Part shown: one piece after another, positions 25,998 through 35,393 of the stretch
Numbering within the stretch: the first letter of the stretch is position 1
How the letters are laid out: every line of letters begins with the position of its first letter
NCBI RefSeq assembly: GCF_002000085.1
Contig: NZ_MUZU01000004.1
Location: 124,001-188,000, forward strand
DNA: 64,000 nucleotides
Source: Pseudocolwellia agarivorans
GTDB lineage: Bacteria; Pseudomonadota; Gammaproteobacteria; Enterobacterales; Alteromonadaceae
Direction: 5' to 3'
Made by a program: the position numbers and the translations under genes
The notes under the pieces: model-generated
Told to the model about the DNA's origin: nothing
Seen by the model: only the letters and a program-made list of their open reading frames with translations
Databases searched by the model: none

Positions 25998-27542
25998 ATG
26001 CAAAAGAGCCCAAGTATTCAGCAGTTAGTGGAACATGTTAGGATTCATCAAGAAATGGGTAAATACGATACATTATTACCTGTAATCAATACCTTACTAA
26101 AAAAAGATCCCAATAATTCAGAATACCTATTATGGAAACTACAAGTTTTAGACGCACAGCAAGAAGAAATCTTAGATTTTAATTTATTACACCATTATGT
26201 AAATATGCGTAGCTCTGATGTGACGGGGTATTTATTATTATATAAAGCCTATATGTCTAAGAATATGGTGGCCGATGCTTTGATAGCATTAGCTTATGCT
26301 TTAAGTGTTGAGCCTGATGATGAAGAATGTCAGTACCTATTTAATAAAACACTCGCAGACATCAATCCTAAATACACAAGATTAAAATTAAATATTTTAA
26401 CCACAAATAGGATTGGTCATTTAGCGATAGAAATAGAGCCTTGGTTACGTGATCAAGAGAACAAGGTATCTGATGATAATTGTTTGTATCTATTTATATC
26501 GAGTGGAAAGCCTCCTGCGAATACTGCTTTGTATAACTTATTAAAAAATTATGTCCATATAATTGAAAGTAGTATTTGGTTTAATTTTTATATTACTCGC
26601 GCTCAATTATTAGATGAACAATTTTTTATTCAATTTTCTTATGATATACATTCTATATTGAGAGGGAATACGAATGAAGAAATTGCTGCCAATGGCAGTC
26701 AGGCGCTCATCCGTATATATAATGAAAATCCTTCTGTGTTACAACTCGCCCCAGATGATATTACCCAAGGCTGGAGTTTACTTAGTCAATATGGCTTATC
26801 AAAATCAGATAAAATAGTTTGTTTACATGTAAGAGATAGCGACTATTTAAATAAATTATCAAGTGATACTGATTTTTCTTATCATAACTATAGAGATGTT
26901 AATATTGCTCATTATCAAAAAGCAGTCGAGTCATTGATTGATAAAGGATATAAAGTTGTTCGAATTGGTAATGGCTCAAATCAGAAGTTAAATATACTTT
27001 CAGAAAATTATTTAGATTTTTGTTTAGATAGAGATAAAGAGCACGGAGATTTTTTTGAGTTACTCTTAATTAGTCAATGTTCTTTTTATATAGGTGCACT
27101 TTCAGGACCAATTAGTGTTGTTGCATTATTTGATACTCCTACCTTATGTGTTAATTCAGTACCTTTTAACCCCCCATATTTGAGATCTTGCAGATTTATA
27201 CCTAAGCATTTATTCCATAATAACGAGAAAGTTAATGTTATTGATGTTTATGAAGGGAAGGTGTTATCTGAGCAAGACGATACACCTCTTTTATTCTGTA
27301 GTGACGGAAATAAACTAAGTAAATATGGCTATCATTACGTTGAGAATACAGCAGAAGAAATTTTATTGGCCGTTAATGAATTTGAAAAGCAAATAGTTGA
27401 TGGAGAGTTTTTGAATGAAGTCACTCCTCTACAAAAGAAATATACAGAACGTATACAGAACTTACCTACAGATTTTATTTTTAAAGACTCTTCTTCTTTA
27501 GTCTGTGACAGCTTTTTGTCACAATATCCTGAATTATTTTAA
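25998..27542 (+). CDS. TIGR04372-type putative glycosyltransferase with N-terminal TPR-like region
   Basis: A 514-residue cytoplasmic protein. The first 130 residues are helical and TPR-like (LLKKDPNNSEYLLWKLQVL, ALAYALSVEPDDEECQYLF). The remainder has the pattern I associate with TIGR04372 proteins: KIVCLHVRDSDY, YRDVNIAHYQKAVESL, KGYKVVRIGNGSN and SFYIGALSGPISVVALFDTPTLCVNSVP, a GT-B-like donor-binding end. It is the first gene of the rightward operon; AAAGG lies seven bases before the ATG. It probably transfers the sugar made by the operon or extends a glycan. The acceptor is unknown. Confidence 0.72.
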   Translation: MQKSPSIQQLVEHVRIHQEMGKYDTLLPVINTLLKKDPNNSEYLLWKLQVLDAQQEEILDFNLLHHYVNMRSSDVTGYLLLYKAYMSKNMVADALIALAYALSVEPDDEECQYLFNKTLADINPKYTRLKLNILTTNRIGHLAIEIEPWLRDQENKVSDDNCLYLFISSGKPPANTALYNLLKNYVHIIESSIWFNFYITRAQLLDEQFFIQFSYDIHSILRGNTNEEIAANGSQALIRIYNENPSVLQLAPDDITQGWSLLSQYGLSKSDKIVCLHVRDSDYLNKLSSDTDFSYHNYRDVNIAHYQKAVESLIDKGYKVVRIGNGSNQKLNILSENYLDFCLDRDKEHGDFFELLLISQCSFYIGALSGPISVVALFDTPTLCVNSVPFNPPYLRSCRFIPKHLFHNNEKVNVIDVYEGKVLSEQDDTPLLFCSDGNKLSKYGYHYVENTAEEILLAVNEFEKQIVDGEFLNEVTPLQKKYTERIQNLPTDFIFKDSSSLVCDSFLSQYPELF

Positions 27543-27556
27543 TAAGTTAGTTAATT

Positions 27557-28501
27557 ATGAATATAAAAAAAATATTAGTAACTGGTGCAACGGGTTATAA
27601 GGGGAGTGTTTTAGTTCCTAAATTACTAAATGCAGGGCATAAAGTTATTGCTTTTGATACCCAGTGGTTTGGTAACTTCTTACCTGAACATACCAATTTA
27701 ACTGTTGTAAAAGGTAGCGTGATTGATACGCCATCCATTCCGCTTGATGGCGTTGATATTATTATTCATTTAGCTTCAATTGCTAATGACCCCTGTGGTG
27801 ATTTAGATCCTAAATTAACATGGGAAACAAGTGCTTTAGCTACAATGCAATTAGCTGACAGAGCTAAACGAGAAGGCATTAAGCATTTTATTTATGCATC
27901 GTCAGGCAGTGTATATGGCATTAAAGATGAAGAAAATGTCACGGAAGAACTTTCATTAGAACCAATATCTGAGTACAACAAAACTAAAATGGTATCTGAA
28001 CGTGTATTGTTAAGTTATTCAGACGATATGGTTGTACAAATAGTTAGGCCAGCAACTGTTTGTGGTTTATCACCCCGCCAAAGACTTGATGTCGCGGTTA
28101 ATATGTTAACCATGCAAGCACTTAAAAATGGACGTATTACCGTGTTTGGTGGTGAACAAGCTCGGCCCAATATCCATATCGACGATATAACTGATTTGTA
28201 TTTGTTTTTATTAGAAAACCCGCAAGTAACTGGCGTATACAATGCCGGTTTCGAAAACATAACGGTGGGTGAGATTGCTGCAATAATCAAAGAGAAAATA
28301 GATGCTGAAGTTGTTGTTACGCCCTCTAATGATCCGCGTTCATACCGAGTAAATTCAGATAAGCTATTGGCAACAGGTTTTAAACCTAAAAAGAATGTCA
28401 GAATTGCTATTGAAGAAATGATTGAAGCTTATCATGCTGGAAAATTAACAGATGAAGACCGTTGGTATAATTTAAAATGGATGGAAAAAGAAATTTTATG
28501 A
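27557..28501 (+). CDS. NAD-dependent epimerase/dehydratase (extended SDR)
   Basis: A 314-residue extended SDR. The nucleotide-binding start is ILVTGATGYKG (GxxGxxG variant), the active site has SGSVYG and YNKTK (Tyr and Lys of YxxxK), and GGEQARPNIHIDDI is the usual C-terminal substrate-side motif. It would act on a nucleotide-linked or phosphorylated sugar as an epimerase, reductase or dehydratase. It lies 14 bases after the glycosyltransferase and its stop overlaps the next start (ATGA), so it belongs to the operon. Confidence 0.85.
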   Translation: MNIKKILVTGATGYKGSVLVPKLLNAGHKVIAFDTQWFGNFLPEHTNLTVVKGSVIDTPSIPLDGVDIIIHLASIANDPCGDLDPKLTWETSALATMQLADRAKREGIKHFIYASSGSVYGIKDEENVTEELSLEPISEYNKTKMVSERVLLSYSDDMVVQIVRPATVCGLSPRQRLDVAVNMLTMQALKNGRITVFGGEQARPNIHIDDITDLYLFLLENPQVTGVYNAGFENITVGEIAAIIKEKIDAEVVVTPSNDPRSYRVNSDKLLATGFKPKKNVRIAIEEMIEAYHAGKLTDEDRWYNLKWMEKEIL

Positions 28502-29055
28502 GTACACTTCTCTGTAAAAATTATGCCGATAATTTAACAAATATTTTAGCTAGAACCGATTGGTCTCATGTTGAATTACTCGCAGCCAAATTAAAAGAAG
28601 TGATCGACAATGGTCAATCACTTTATATTTGTGGGAATGGTGGTAGTGCTGGTAATGCTCAACACTTAGCCAATGACTTTTTGTATGGGATAAGTCCCAA
28701 AAAAGCTAATGCTATTCGTGTAGAAGCGCTTTCTGCCAATGCATCGGTATTAACTTGTTTGGGAAACGATATAGGTTACGAACATGTGTTTTCTCATCAG
28801 CTCAAAGTAAAAGCTAATCAAGGTGATATTTTATTAGTACTCACGGGGAGTGGAAATTCAAGCAATATCATAGAAGCAATTAATATTGCAAAGTCTAAAT
28901 CTATGTTTACTGCTGGAATACTTGGCTACTCAGGGGGAGAAGCAAAAGGGATACTCGATCTACCTATACATTTTGATATTAACGACATGCAAATATCTGA
29001 AGATTTACAGTTAATCGTTGGCCATATGATCATGCGCTTATTATGTGATGAATAA
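28498..29055 (+). CDS. GmhA-like sedoheptulose-7-phosphate isomerase (SIS domain)
   Basis: A 185-residue single SIS-domain protein. It has CGNGGSAGNAQHLANDF, the GmhA sugar-phosphate site, LTGSGNSSNIIEAI (second phosphate loop) and the C-terminal SEDLQLIVGHMIM. GmhA turns sedoheptulose 7-phosphate into D-glycero-D-manno-heptose 7-phosphate, the entry to heptose nucleotides. The start chosen is the ATG overlapping the preceding stop (ATGA); a start 21 bases earlier would lie deeper inside that gene. With the HldE-like and nucleotidyltransferase genes downstream it outlines a heptose pathway. Confidence 0.85.
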   Translation: MSTLLCKNYADNLTNILARTDWSHVELLAAKLKEVIDNGQSLYICGNGGSAGNAQHLANDFLYGISPKKANAIRVEALSANASVLTCLGNDIGYEHVFSHQLKVKANQGDILLVLTGSGNSSNIIEAINIAKSKSMFTAGILGYSGGEAKGILDLPIHFDINDMQISEDLQLIVGHMIMRLLCDE

Positions 29056-29095
29056 TGTTAAAACTATTCTTTTTAACTATTTTTAGGGATATTTT

Positions 29096-30088
29096 ATGAG
29101 TAAGACTGTTTGTGTTATTGGTAGTAACTCGTTTTCAGGTGCTAGTTATTGTAAATATTTATTAGAGCAGGGGTACCAAGTTATTGGTATTAGTCGTTCA
29201 GCAGCACCTGTTGCTGCATTATTGCCATATTCGTGGGCGAACAGTAAAAACCAAGTTAACTTTTTTCAACTTGATGTTAATCATCATTTACCAGAAATAG
29301 AGATATTATTAGATAAGTTAAAACCCAGTCATATCTATAATTTTGCTGCGCAAAGTATGGTTGGGCAAAGCTGGGACTTTCCAGAACATTGGTTTATGAC
29401 TAATGCTGTATCGATGATTAAACTGCATAATATGCTTAGGCATAAAGACTACTTAGACCGCTATATTCATATTACAACGCCTGAAGTATACGGAAGTTGT
29501 ACTGGGTATATTGACGAATCACAAGTATTTAACCCGAGTACACCTTATGCTGTTTCTAGGGCAGCAGCTGATATGAGTTTAAAAACTTTTTTTGATGTGC
29601 ATCAGTTCCCCGTTATTAGCACTCGTGCTGCAAATGTTTATGGTGAAGGGCAGCAACTTTACCGTATTGTTCCTAGAACCATTTTATATATCCTATTAGG
29701 CAAAAAATTATCATTACATGGCGGAGGTCATTCAGAACGCTCATTTATTCATATTGATGATGTGTCAGCAGCAACTCATTTAATTGCCGAGCGAGGTAAA
29801 CTTGGCGATTGTTATCATATTGCGACACCGTCAACGGTAACTATTCGAGAATTAGTTGAATTAATTTGCCAAAATATGTCGGCAGACTTTAATCAAGTTT
29901 GCGAAGTTAGTGACGATCGTAAAGGTAAAGATGCGGCTTATTTATTAAATACGAGCAAAATAAGAAATGAACTTGGTTGGCAAGATAGCATTAGTCTCGA
30001 CACTGGTATTAGCCGCACCATAAAGTGGGCACAAGAAAATATTGCTGTACTACAGCAGCAACCCCTTGATTATATTCATAAGGCATAA
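29096..30088 (+). CDS. GDP-mannose/dTDP-glucose 4,6-dehydratase-like SDR
   Basis: A 330-residue extended SDR similar to sugar-nucleotide 4,6-dehydratases: FAAQSMVGQSW, TTPEVYGS (the Glu expected of dehydratases), PYAVSR, RAANVYGEGQQLYRIVPR, GGGHSERSFIHIDDV. Two deviations are visible: the N-terminal dinucleotide loop is GSNSFSG, lacking the middle Gly of GxxGxxG, and the usual YxxxK is Y-A-V-S-R, with Arg for Lys. It probably makes a 4-keto-6-deoxy sugar (here perhaps a heptose), which later enzymes in the operon could branch, reduce or methylate. TTTTAGGGATATTTT-type Shine-Dalgarno upstream is adequate. Confidence 0.82.
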   Translation: MSKTVCVIGSNSFSGASYCKYLLEQGYQVIGISRSAAPVAALLPYSWANSKNQVNFFQLDVNHHLPEIEILLDKLKPSHIYNFAAQSMVGQSWDFPEHWFMTNAVSMIKLHNMLRHKDYLDRYIHITTPEVYGSCTGYIDESQVFNPSTPYAVSRAAADMSLKTFFDVHQFPVISTRAANVYGEGQQLYRIVPRTILYILLGKKLSLHGGGHSERSFIHIDDVSAATHLIAERGKLGDCYHIATPSTVTIRELVELICQNMSADFNQVCEVSDDRKGKDAAYLLNTSKIRNELGWQDSISLDTGISRTIKWAQENIAVLQQQPLDYIHKA

Positions 30089-30096
30089 TTTATAAA

Positions 30097-30750
30097 ATGG
30101 AAATTGATTTATTACGTAATTACCCTCAAAGCAAACGAGATCCGCATGCAAGACAAGATGCTTTGACTGAAGAAATGCGTGCTATCGCTCGTCAATTTGG
30201 CAAAGATTTTTTTGATGGTGACCGTTTATATGGTTATGGTGGCTTTAAGTATTTTTCGCGCTTTTGGCAACCTGTTATTCCTGACTTTGTTCAACATTTT
30301 CAATTATCTCCAAGTAGTAAAATTTTAGATGTTGGTTGTGCTAAAGGCTTTATGTTGTATGACTTTACTGAACTTGTACCGGGTATTGCAGTACAAGGGC
30401 TAGATATTTCAGAATATGCTATTGCTAACGCGAAAGAAGAAGTAAAAGAACAATTGCAAGTGGGTAACGCGATAAAACTACCTTATGAAGATAACAGTTT
30501 TGATGCCGTTTTTAGTATCAACACCGTTCATAACCTCGAATTAGATGATTGCGCTATTGCTTTACAAGAAATTATGCGAGTGAGTAAAGGTAGAGCATTT
30601 ATCACAGTTGACGCTTATCGTAATGATGAAGAAAAAGAACGTATGTATGCTTGGAATTTAACAGCAAAAACGATTATGCATGTTGATGAATGGCAGGCCT
30701 TTTTCAAAAAGGTTGGTTACACTGGCGATTTTTACTGGTTTATTCCGTAA
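30097..30750 (+). CDS. Class I SAM-dependent methyltransferase
   Basis: A 217-residue protein. The SAM-binding core starts with ILDVGCAKGFMLYDF (motif I), continues with GLDISEYAIANA and reaches LPYEDNSFDAVFSINTVHN (motifs II-III). The N-terminal 75 residues carry a conserved-looking DGDRLYGYGGFKYFSRFW segment typical of methyltransferases in sugar clusters. It lies eight bases after the dehydratase and its stop overlaps the start of the E1-alpha gene. Substrate is likely a sugar nucleotide of this pathway; this is inferred from position. Confidence 0.85.
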   Translation: MEIDLLRNYPQSKRDPHARQDALTEEMRAIARQFGKDFFDGDRLYGYGGFKYFSRFWQPVIPDFVQHFQLSPSSKILDVGCAKGFMLYDFTELVPGIAVQGLDISEYAIANAKEEVKEQLQVGNAIKLPYEDNSFDAVFSINTVHNLELDDCAIALQEIMRVSKGRAFITVDAYRNDEEKERMYAWNLTAKTIMHVDEWQAFFKKVGYTGDFYWFIP

Positions 30751-31736
30751 TGATGAATACTAAAACTCCATTAACAGATAAAGTCAAAGTTTCAATATTA
30801 TCAACTATGCTCAAAATACGTATGGTCGAGGAAGCAATCGCAGAGCAATATAAAAATCAAAAAATGCGTTGCCCCACTCACCTAAGTATTGGGCAAGAGG
30901 CACCCCCTTCGATTTTAAGCGCGTTACTTACTCACGACGATCAAGTTGTATCAACTCATAGAGCACATGCACATTATTTAGCTAAAGGCGGCAACTTAAA
31001 TGCTTTTATAGCTGAGCTACATGGTAAAGCGTCAGGTTGCTCCGGAGGAATGGGGGGATCTATGCACTTAATAGATAAGGCTGTTGGTTTTATGGGAAGT
31101 ACCGCAATAGTTGGTGGTACAATTCCTATTGGTGTTGGTTTAGCATTAGCAAAACAAATAAAGCAAGAGCGAGGCTTAGTTGTTATTTATATAGGGGATG
31201 GGGCTATTGAAGAAGGGGTTTTTTATGAAGCCGCTAATTTTTCTGTAGTGAGAAATCTTCCTGTTTTATTTGTCTGTGAAAATAATCGTTATTCTGTTTA
31301 TTCATCTTTGGATTGTCGTCAACCTCAAGACAGAAAGATCTACGAACTTGCTGCATCTATTGGTTTACAAAGCTGGCATGGTGATGGTAATGATATCAGC
31401 AATACGTTTCAGCTCTGTAGTGATGCTGTCGAGCATATAAAATTGAACAATGGTCCGGCTTTTATCGAACTTGATACATATCGATGGAGAGAGCATTGTG
31501 GTCCTAATTATGATGACCATTTAGAGTATAGGCCTGCCGAAGAAATCGCTTATTGGAAATCAAAAGATCCTATCAAATTACTGACTAAGCAATTACTTGA
31601 TAGCCAAGTTATTGATGTATCAGTATTAAATACTATAAAAAACAACATCAATAAAGACGTGTTAATAGCTTTTGAAAAAGCTGAGTTAGCTCCTTTTCCT
31701 GCATCAAATACACCTGAAAATTTAACTTATGCTTAA
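30750..31736 (+). CDS. ThDP-dependent 2-oxoacid dehydrogenase-type E1 component, alpha subunit
   Basis: A 328-residue protein like pyruvate or acetoin dehydrogenase E1-alpha: STHRAHAHYLAKGG, HGKASGCSGGMGGSMHL, and the ThDP-binding GDGAIEEGVFYEAANF ending in ENN. The start chosen is the ATG overlapping the methyltransferase stop (TAATG); an ATG 60 bases upstream would put an unrelated leader inside that gene. Its beta partner follows with an 8-base overlap. No lipoyl E2 or E3 is present, so the complex probably decarboxylates a 2-oxoacid and hands the unit to a sugar or other small acceptor rather than to CoA. Confidence 0.88.
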   Translation: MMNTKTPLTDKVKVSILSTMLKIRMVEEAIAEQYKNQKMRCPTHLSIGQEAPPSILSALLTHDDQVVSTHRAHAHYLAKGGNLNAFIAELHGKASGCSGGMGGSMHLIDKAVGFMGSTAIVGGTIPIGVGLALAKQIKQERGLVVIYIGDGAIEEGVFYEAANFSVVRNLPVLFVCENNRYSVYSSLDCRQPQDRKIYELAASIGLQSWHGDGNDISNTFQLCSDAVEHIKLNNGPAFIELDTYRWREHCGPNYDDHLEYRPAEEIAYWKSKDPIKLLTKQLLDSQVIDVSVLNTIKNNINKDVLIAFEKAELAPFPASNTPENLTYA

Positions 31737-32796
31737 AGAAACTCACCAAATAAGCTTCGCAGAAGCAATAAATGAAACTACAGAGCAGTTAATGTCGTAT
31801 GACGAAAGTATTATCTGCTATGGTTTAGGGGTTAATGATCCTGGTCGAATATTCAATACAACTAAAAATTTAGTAGAGACATTTGGTGATCAAAGAGTCT
31901 TTGATATGCCTACAGCTGAAAATGGTATGTTGGGTATAGGAATAGGTGCTGCAATTGCAGGGTTAAAGCCTATTATCATATTTCAACGAGTAGACTTTTT
32001 TTTACTTGCGATGGATCAGTTGGTAAACAACGCTGCTAAGTGGCGATTTATGTTTGGTGGTCAATCTAATGTGCCTATAACTATACGCCTAATTATTGGT
32101 CGTGGTTGGGGGCAAGGCCCTACACATAGTCAGTCACTTCAAGCTTGGTTTGCTCATATTCCCGGTTTAAAGGTTGTAATGCCTTCTACTACTGAAGAAC
32201 TTAAGCAGTTGTTAACAGCAAGTGTACTTGACCCTAATCCAGTAATTATTCTTGAACATCGTTGGCTCTATCAACAAAAAGGTAACGTACCAATCCAAAT
32301 TGATAATCGCTGGTTACTTTCAGAACAATCTAATATAAGCACTGGAGATGAGCTAACAGTAGTGTCATCTTCTTATTTGACAACCGAAGCTAAAATCGCA
32401 TTGAAATTCTTACAAGAGCATCATGGTATATCTATTGAGCATATTACTCTAAGTGTTCTAGCGCCATTAAATACTTCAAGAATAATAGAGTCAGTAGAAA
32501 AAACTGGACGGCTATTATTACTTGAATCAGCGCACGAAACTTGCTCTATTTCATCAAGTATTAGTCATCAAGTTGTCGCATCCTCTTTTGATAAACTGAA
32601 GCTTGCGCCTGTAGTTATGGCAAAGCCAGATTGGCCGGAACCCACAACATATAGTGGAACAAAATATTATTATATTTCTGCATACGACATTGCTCAAAAA
32701 ATATGTGAGATGTTAGCTATAACTCTTGATATTGAAGCATTGCAAAAACAAGGGCATCACGATGTTCCTGGCGATTGGTTTACAGGGCCTTTTTAA
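31729..32796 (+). CDS. ThDP-dependent 2-oxoacid dehydrogenase-type E1 component, beta subunit
   Basis: A 355-residue E1-beta: ISFAEAINETTEQLMSYDESIICYGLGV, FDMPTAENGMLGIGIGAAIAG, GRGWGQGPTHSQSLQAWFAHIPGLKVVMPST, and a transketolase C-terminal fold (LTVVSSSYLTTEAKIAL). It overlaps the alpha subunit gene by 8 bases, giving coupled translation of the pair. The normal E1-beta length is about 325, so a C-terminal tail of about 25 residues (LQKQGHHDVPGDWFTGPF) is extra. It supplies half of the ThDP site in the alpha2-beta2 enzyme. Confidence 0.88.
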   Translation: MLKETHQISFAEAINETTEQLMSYDESIICYGLGVNDPGRIFNTTKNLVETFGDQRVFDMPTAENGMLGIGIGAAIAGLKPIIIFQRVDFFLLAMDQLVNNAAKWRFMFGGQSNVPITIRLIIGRGWGQGPTHSQSLQAWFAHIPGLKVVMPSTTEELKQLLTASVLDPNPVIILEHRWLYQQKGNVPIQIDNRWLLSEQSNISTGDELTVVSSSYLTTEAKIALKFLQEHHGISIEHITLSVLAPLNTSRIIESVEKTGRLLLLESAHETCSISSSISHQVVASSFDKLKLAPVVMAKPDWPEPTTYSGTKYYYISAYDIAQKICEMLAITLDIEALQKQGHHDVPGDWFTGPF

Positions 32797-32807
32797 ATAG
32801 GGATATT

Positions 32808-33614
32808 ATGAAGATTATAATTATTTCAGCATCGAGTGACATTGGTTATGAGCTTTGCAAGCATTGGATTGCACAAGGTCATGAAGTTAGAGCAACTTAT
32901 CGAAATTTATCTAGTAACTTAGCAAGTTTAACTAGCAATAAACTATCATTGTTACATTGCGATTTATCATCACAAGAAAGTATTGAGCGCGCAACGCTGA
33001 CATTAAGTGAGTTTTCTGATTGGGATCAGTTAGTTGTTTGTCCTGGAACTATGATTCCTATTGGCTCATTTGAGAATATTAACTTTAAAGAATGGCAAGA
33101 CTCATTTCAGATCAACTTATTTGCACAAATGCAACTCACGCATAGTTTATTACCTAGCCGAAATAAAACGGGTAATACAGGTGTTATATTTTTTGCAGGA
33201 GGAGGCACTAATTCTGCACCTATTAATTTTTCAGCTTATACATTAGCAAAAGTAACATTAATTAAAGCATGTGAATTATTAAATGAAGAAATGAATGATT
33301 GTAAATTTACGATTTTAGGACCGGGATGGGTTAAAACAAAAATTCATCAAGAAACGCTTTTAGCAGTTGATAGCGCGGGTGCAAAAGAAGCAACCGAACA
33401 TAAATATGCTACGGATAATGAATGGACTTCTTTTGAAGATATTGCTTGTTGCTGTGATTGGGTATTTGAAGCAAGTAAATCAGAAGTTGGAGGAAGAAAC
33501 TTCAGTGTTGTTCATGATAACTGGCGAAATAATCAGCTTTCTAAAAAATTACAAAATAACAGCAGCCTAGGTAAATTAAGACGCGCTGGAAATGATGAAT
33601 TAATTCACCAATAA
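32808..33614 (+). CDS. Short-chain dehydrogenase/reductase
   Basis: A 268-residue classical SDR: SASSDIGYEL (variant of TGxxxGIG), the AxxN-equivalent CPGTMIPIG, and catalytic YTLAK. The start chosen is the ATG with AGGGAT five bases upstream; an earlier ATG would overlap the E1-beta gene by 22 bases. It probably reduces or oxidises a keto group on a sugar intermediate, perhaps the one produced by one of the ThDP enzymes beside it. Substrate unknown. Confidence 0.82.
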   Translation: MKIIIISASSDIGYELCKHWIAQGHEVRATYRNLSSNLASLTSNKLSLLHCDLSSQESIERATLTLSEFSDWDQLVVCPGTMIPIGSFENINFKEWQDSFQINLFAQMQLTHSLLPSRNKTGNTGVIFFAGGGTNSAPINFSAYTLAKVTLIKACELLNEEMNDCKFTILGPGWVKTKIHQETLLAVDSAGAKEATEHKYATDNEWTSFEDIACCCDWVFEASKSEVGGRNFSVVHDNWRNNQLSKKLQNNSSLGKLRRAGNDELIHQ

Positions 33615-33632
33615 AAAGTAAAAGAACTAAAT

Positions 33633-35381
33633 ATGAAATTATCAGATTACGTAGCAGAATTCATCTATCGATTAAATACAAAGCATGCTTTTGTTATTAC
33701 AGGTGGTGCTTCAGTTCATATTATTGATTCAATAGCTAAGCACCCAGACATGACTTACATTTGCCCTAATCATGAACAATCTAGTGCATTTGCAGCAGAT
33801 GCTTATTCTAGAATTAATAATAATATTGGTGTTGCTATATCAACATCGGGGCCTGGCGCTACAAATATGATCACAGGAATTTGTAGCTCTTGGTTTGATT
33901 CTGTTCCTGTACTTTATATAACAGGGCAAGTTTCTACATTTAGACTTAAAAAAAATCTCGGTGTACGTCAGTTAGGTTTTCAAGAAAATGATACCCTCGA
34001 TATGGTAAAACCTATTACTAAGTATGCTGTAACTATTACTAAACCTGAAGATATAAGGTATGAATTAGAGAAAGCCATGTACTTGGCTACGAGTGGTAGG
34101 CCTGGTCCTGTTGTATTAGATATTCCTGACAACATCTATCGACAAGATATAAATGAGCATGAATTACTACCATTTAATAAACCTATTATTGATCCTAAAA
34201 CACAAACCCCCCATTTACCGAACATTGCTAATATTTTGAGTAACGCTAAACAGCCCGTGTTAATCATTGGCTGGGGAGTTAAACTAGCCAATGCTGAAAA
34301 AGATGTCGAAAAATTAATTAAAACACTTAACATCCCTGTTTTATTAACTTGGGCAATGAAAGGTTATTTAGACGAAAATGATGAATTATATGCGGGAACT
34401 TTCGGAACACACGGTTCGCGTTATGGAAACTTCGCTGTACAAAGTGCAGATGTTTTAATTTCTATTGGTTCAAGGCTAGATACTCATGAAACGGGTAGTC
34501 CTGTATCAGATTTTGCTCCAAATGCTGTGAAAATAATTGTCGATATTGATGAAAATGAGATCAATAAGTTTAATGAACTAGACTTTAATGTTGATTATCC
34601 TATTTGTACCGATGCAAAAATATTTACTCAAAAAGTGCTAGAGCAATTAGATCCGAAACCAAGAGAAAAACTTAGTCCTTGGATCAATAAAATTAATGGG
34701 TGGAAGGCGCAGTTTCCAAATGGTTATATTACTAACCCGCTAGGTTTAATAAACCCTTATAAATTAATGAGTGAAATGTCATATCGCTCTAAAGAAAATG
34801 ACATTGTTGTGACAGATACAGGCTGCACTCTTGCATGGCTAATGCAAGGCTTTATCGCTAAAAAAAATCAAAAGTTTATACATGCTTATAACAATACACC
34901 TATGGGGTATGCGCTACCGGCATCAATTGGTTTATCTTTAGCAAGTAAACAGCAAATAACTTGCTTAGTAGGTGATGGCTCTTTGATGATGAATATTCAA
35001 GAGTTACCTTTGGTAGTAAACCACCAAATGAATATAAAGATTTTCTTATTTAATAATTCTGGGTATAGCATGATTTGCCAAACTCAAGAGCAATGGTTAG
35101 ATAATAGTTACCAAGCATCAACAACAGATTCTGGCTTGTGTTTCCCTGATTTTGAAGCCGTAGCCAAGGCGCATGGTTTTAAATATTATGGTTTGTCTGC
35201 TGACAAAGATATTGCCGAGGTTATTTCATCTGTTTATGCCGAACCGGGACCTGTTTTTTGCAACGTAAATATCGACCCTAAACAGCGAGTAGTTCCTCAG
35301 TTAAAGTTTGGACATAAATTAGAAGATATGGAGCCCTTACTCGATAAAACGGTCTTATTAGAGATCATGAAAACAATATAA
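33633..35381 (+). CDS. Acetolactate synthase-like ThDP-dependent enzyme
   Basis: A 582-residue three-domain ThDP enzyme: the N-terminal PYR domain with catalytic Glu in PNHEQSSAFAADAYSR and STSGPGATNM, a middle domain (about 200-330), and the C-terminal PP domain with GDGSLMMNIQELPLVV to NNSGYSM. It resembles acetolactate synthases and YerE, which transfers an acetyl unit from pyruvate to C4 of a keto sugar in yersiniose synthesis. There is no small regulatory subunit gene and no ilv context, so carbon-branching of a sugar is a better guess than valine synthesis. Confidence 0.8.
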   Translation: MKLSDYVAEFIYRLNTKHAFVITGGASVHIIDSIAKHPDMTYICPNHEQSSAFAADAYSRINNNIGVAISTSGPGATNMITGICSSWFDSVPVLYITGQVSTFRLKKNLGVRQLGFQENDTLDMVKPITKYAVTITKPEDIRYELEKAMYLATSGRPGPVVLDIPDNIYRQDINEHELLPFNKPIIDPKTQTPHLPNIANILSNAKQPVLIIGWGVKLANAEKDVEKLIKTLNIPVLLTWAMKGYLDENDELYAGTFGTHGSRYGNFAVQSADVLISIGSRLDTHETGSPVSDFAPNAVKIIVDIDENEINKFNELDFNVDYPICTDAKIFTQKVLEQLDPKPREKLSPWINKINGWKAQFPNGYITNPLGLINPYKLMSEMSYRSKENDIVVTDTGCTLAWLMQGFIAKKNQKFIHAYNNTPMGYALPASIGLSLASKQQITCLVGDGSLMMNIQELPLVVNHQMNIKIFLFNNSGYSMICQTQEQWLDNSYQASTTDSGLCFPDFEAVAKAHGFKYYGLSADKDIAEVISSVYAEPGPVFCNVNIDPKQRVVPQLKFGHKLEDMEPLLDKTVLLEIMKTI

Positions 35382-35393
35382 TCAGAGGTTTAT

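Noticed and set aside
25988-26004. Sigma-54 promoter overlapping the start of the TIGR04372-type gene
   Set aside because: GG and GC are nine rather than ten bases apart and the site overlaps the start codon.
33633-35381. Housekeeping acetolactate synthase for valine/isoleucine synthesis
   Set aside because: There is no regulatory subunit or ilv gene nearby and it is embedded in a sugar operon.
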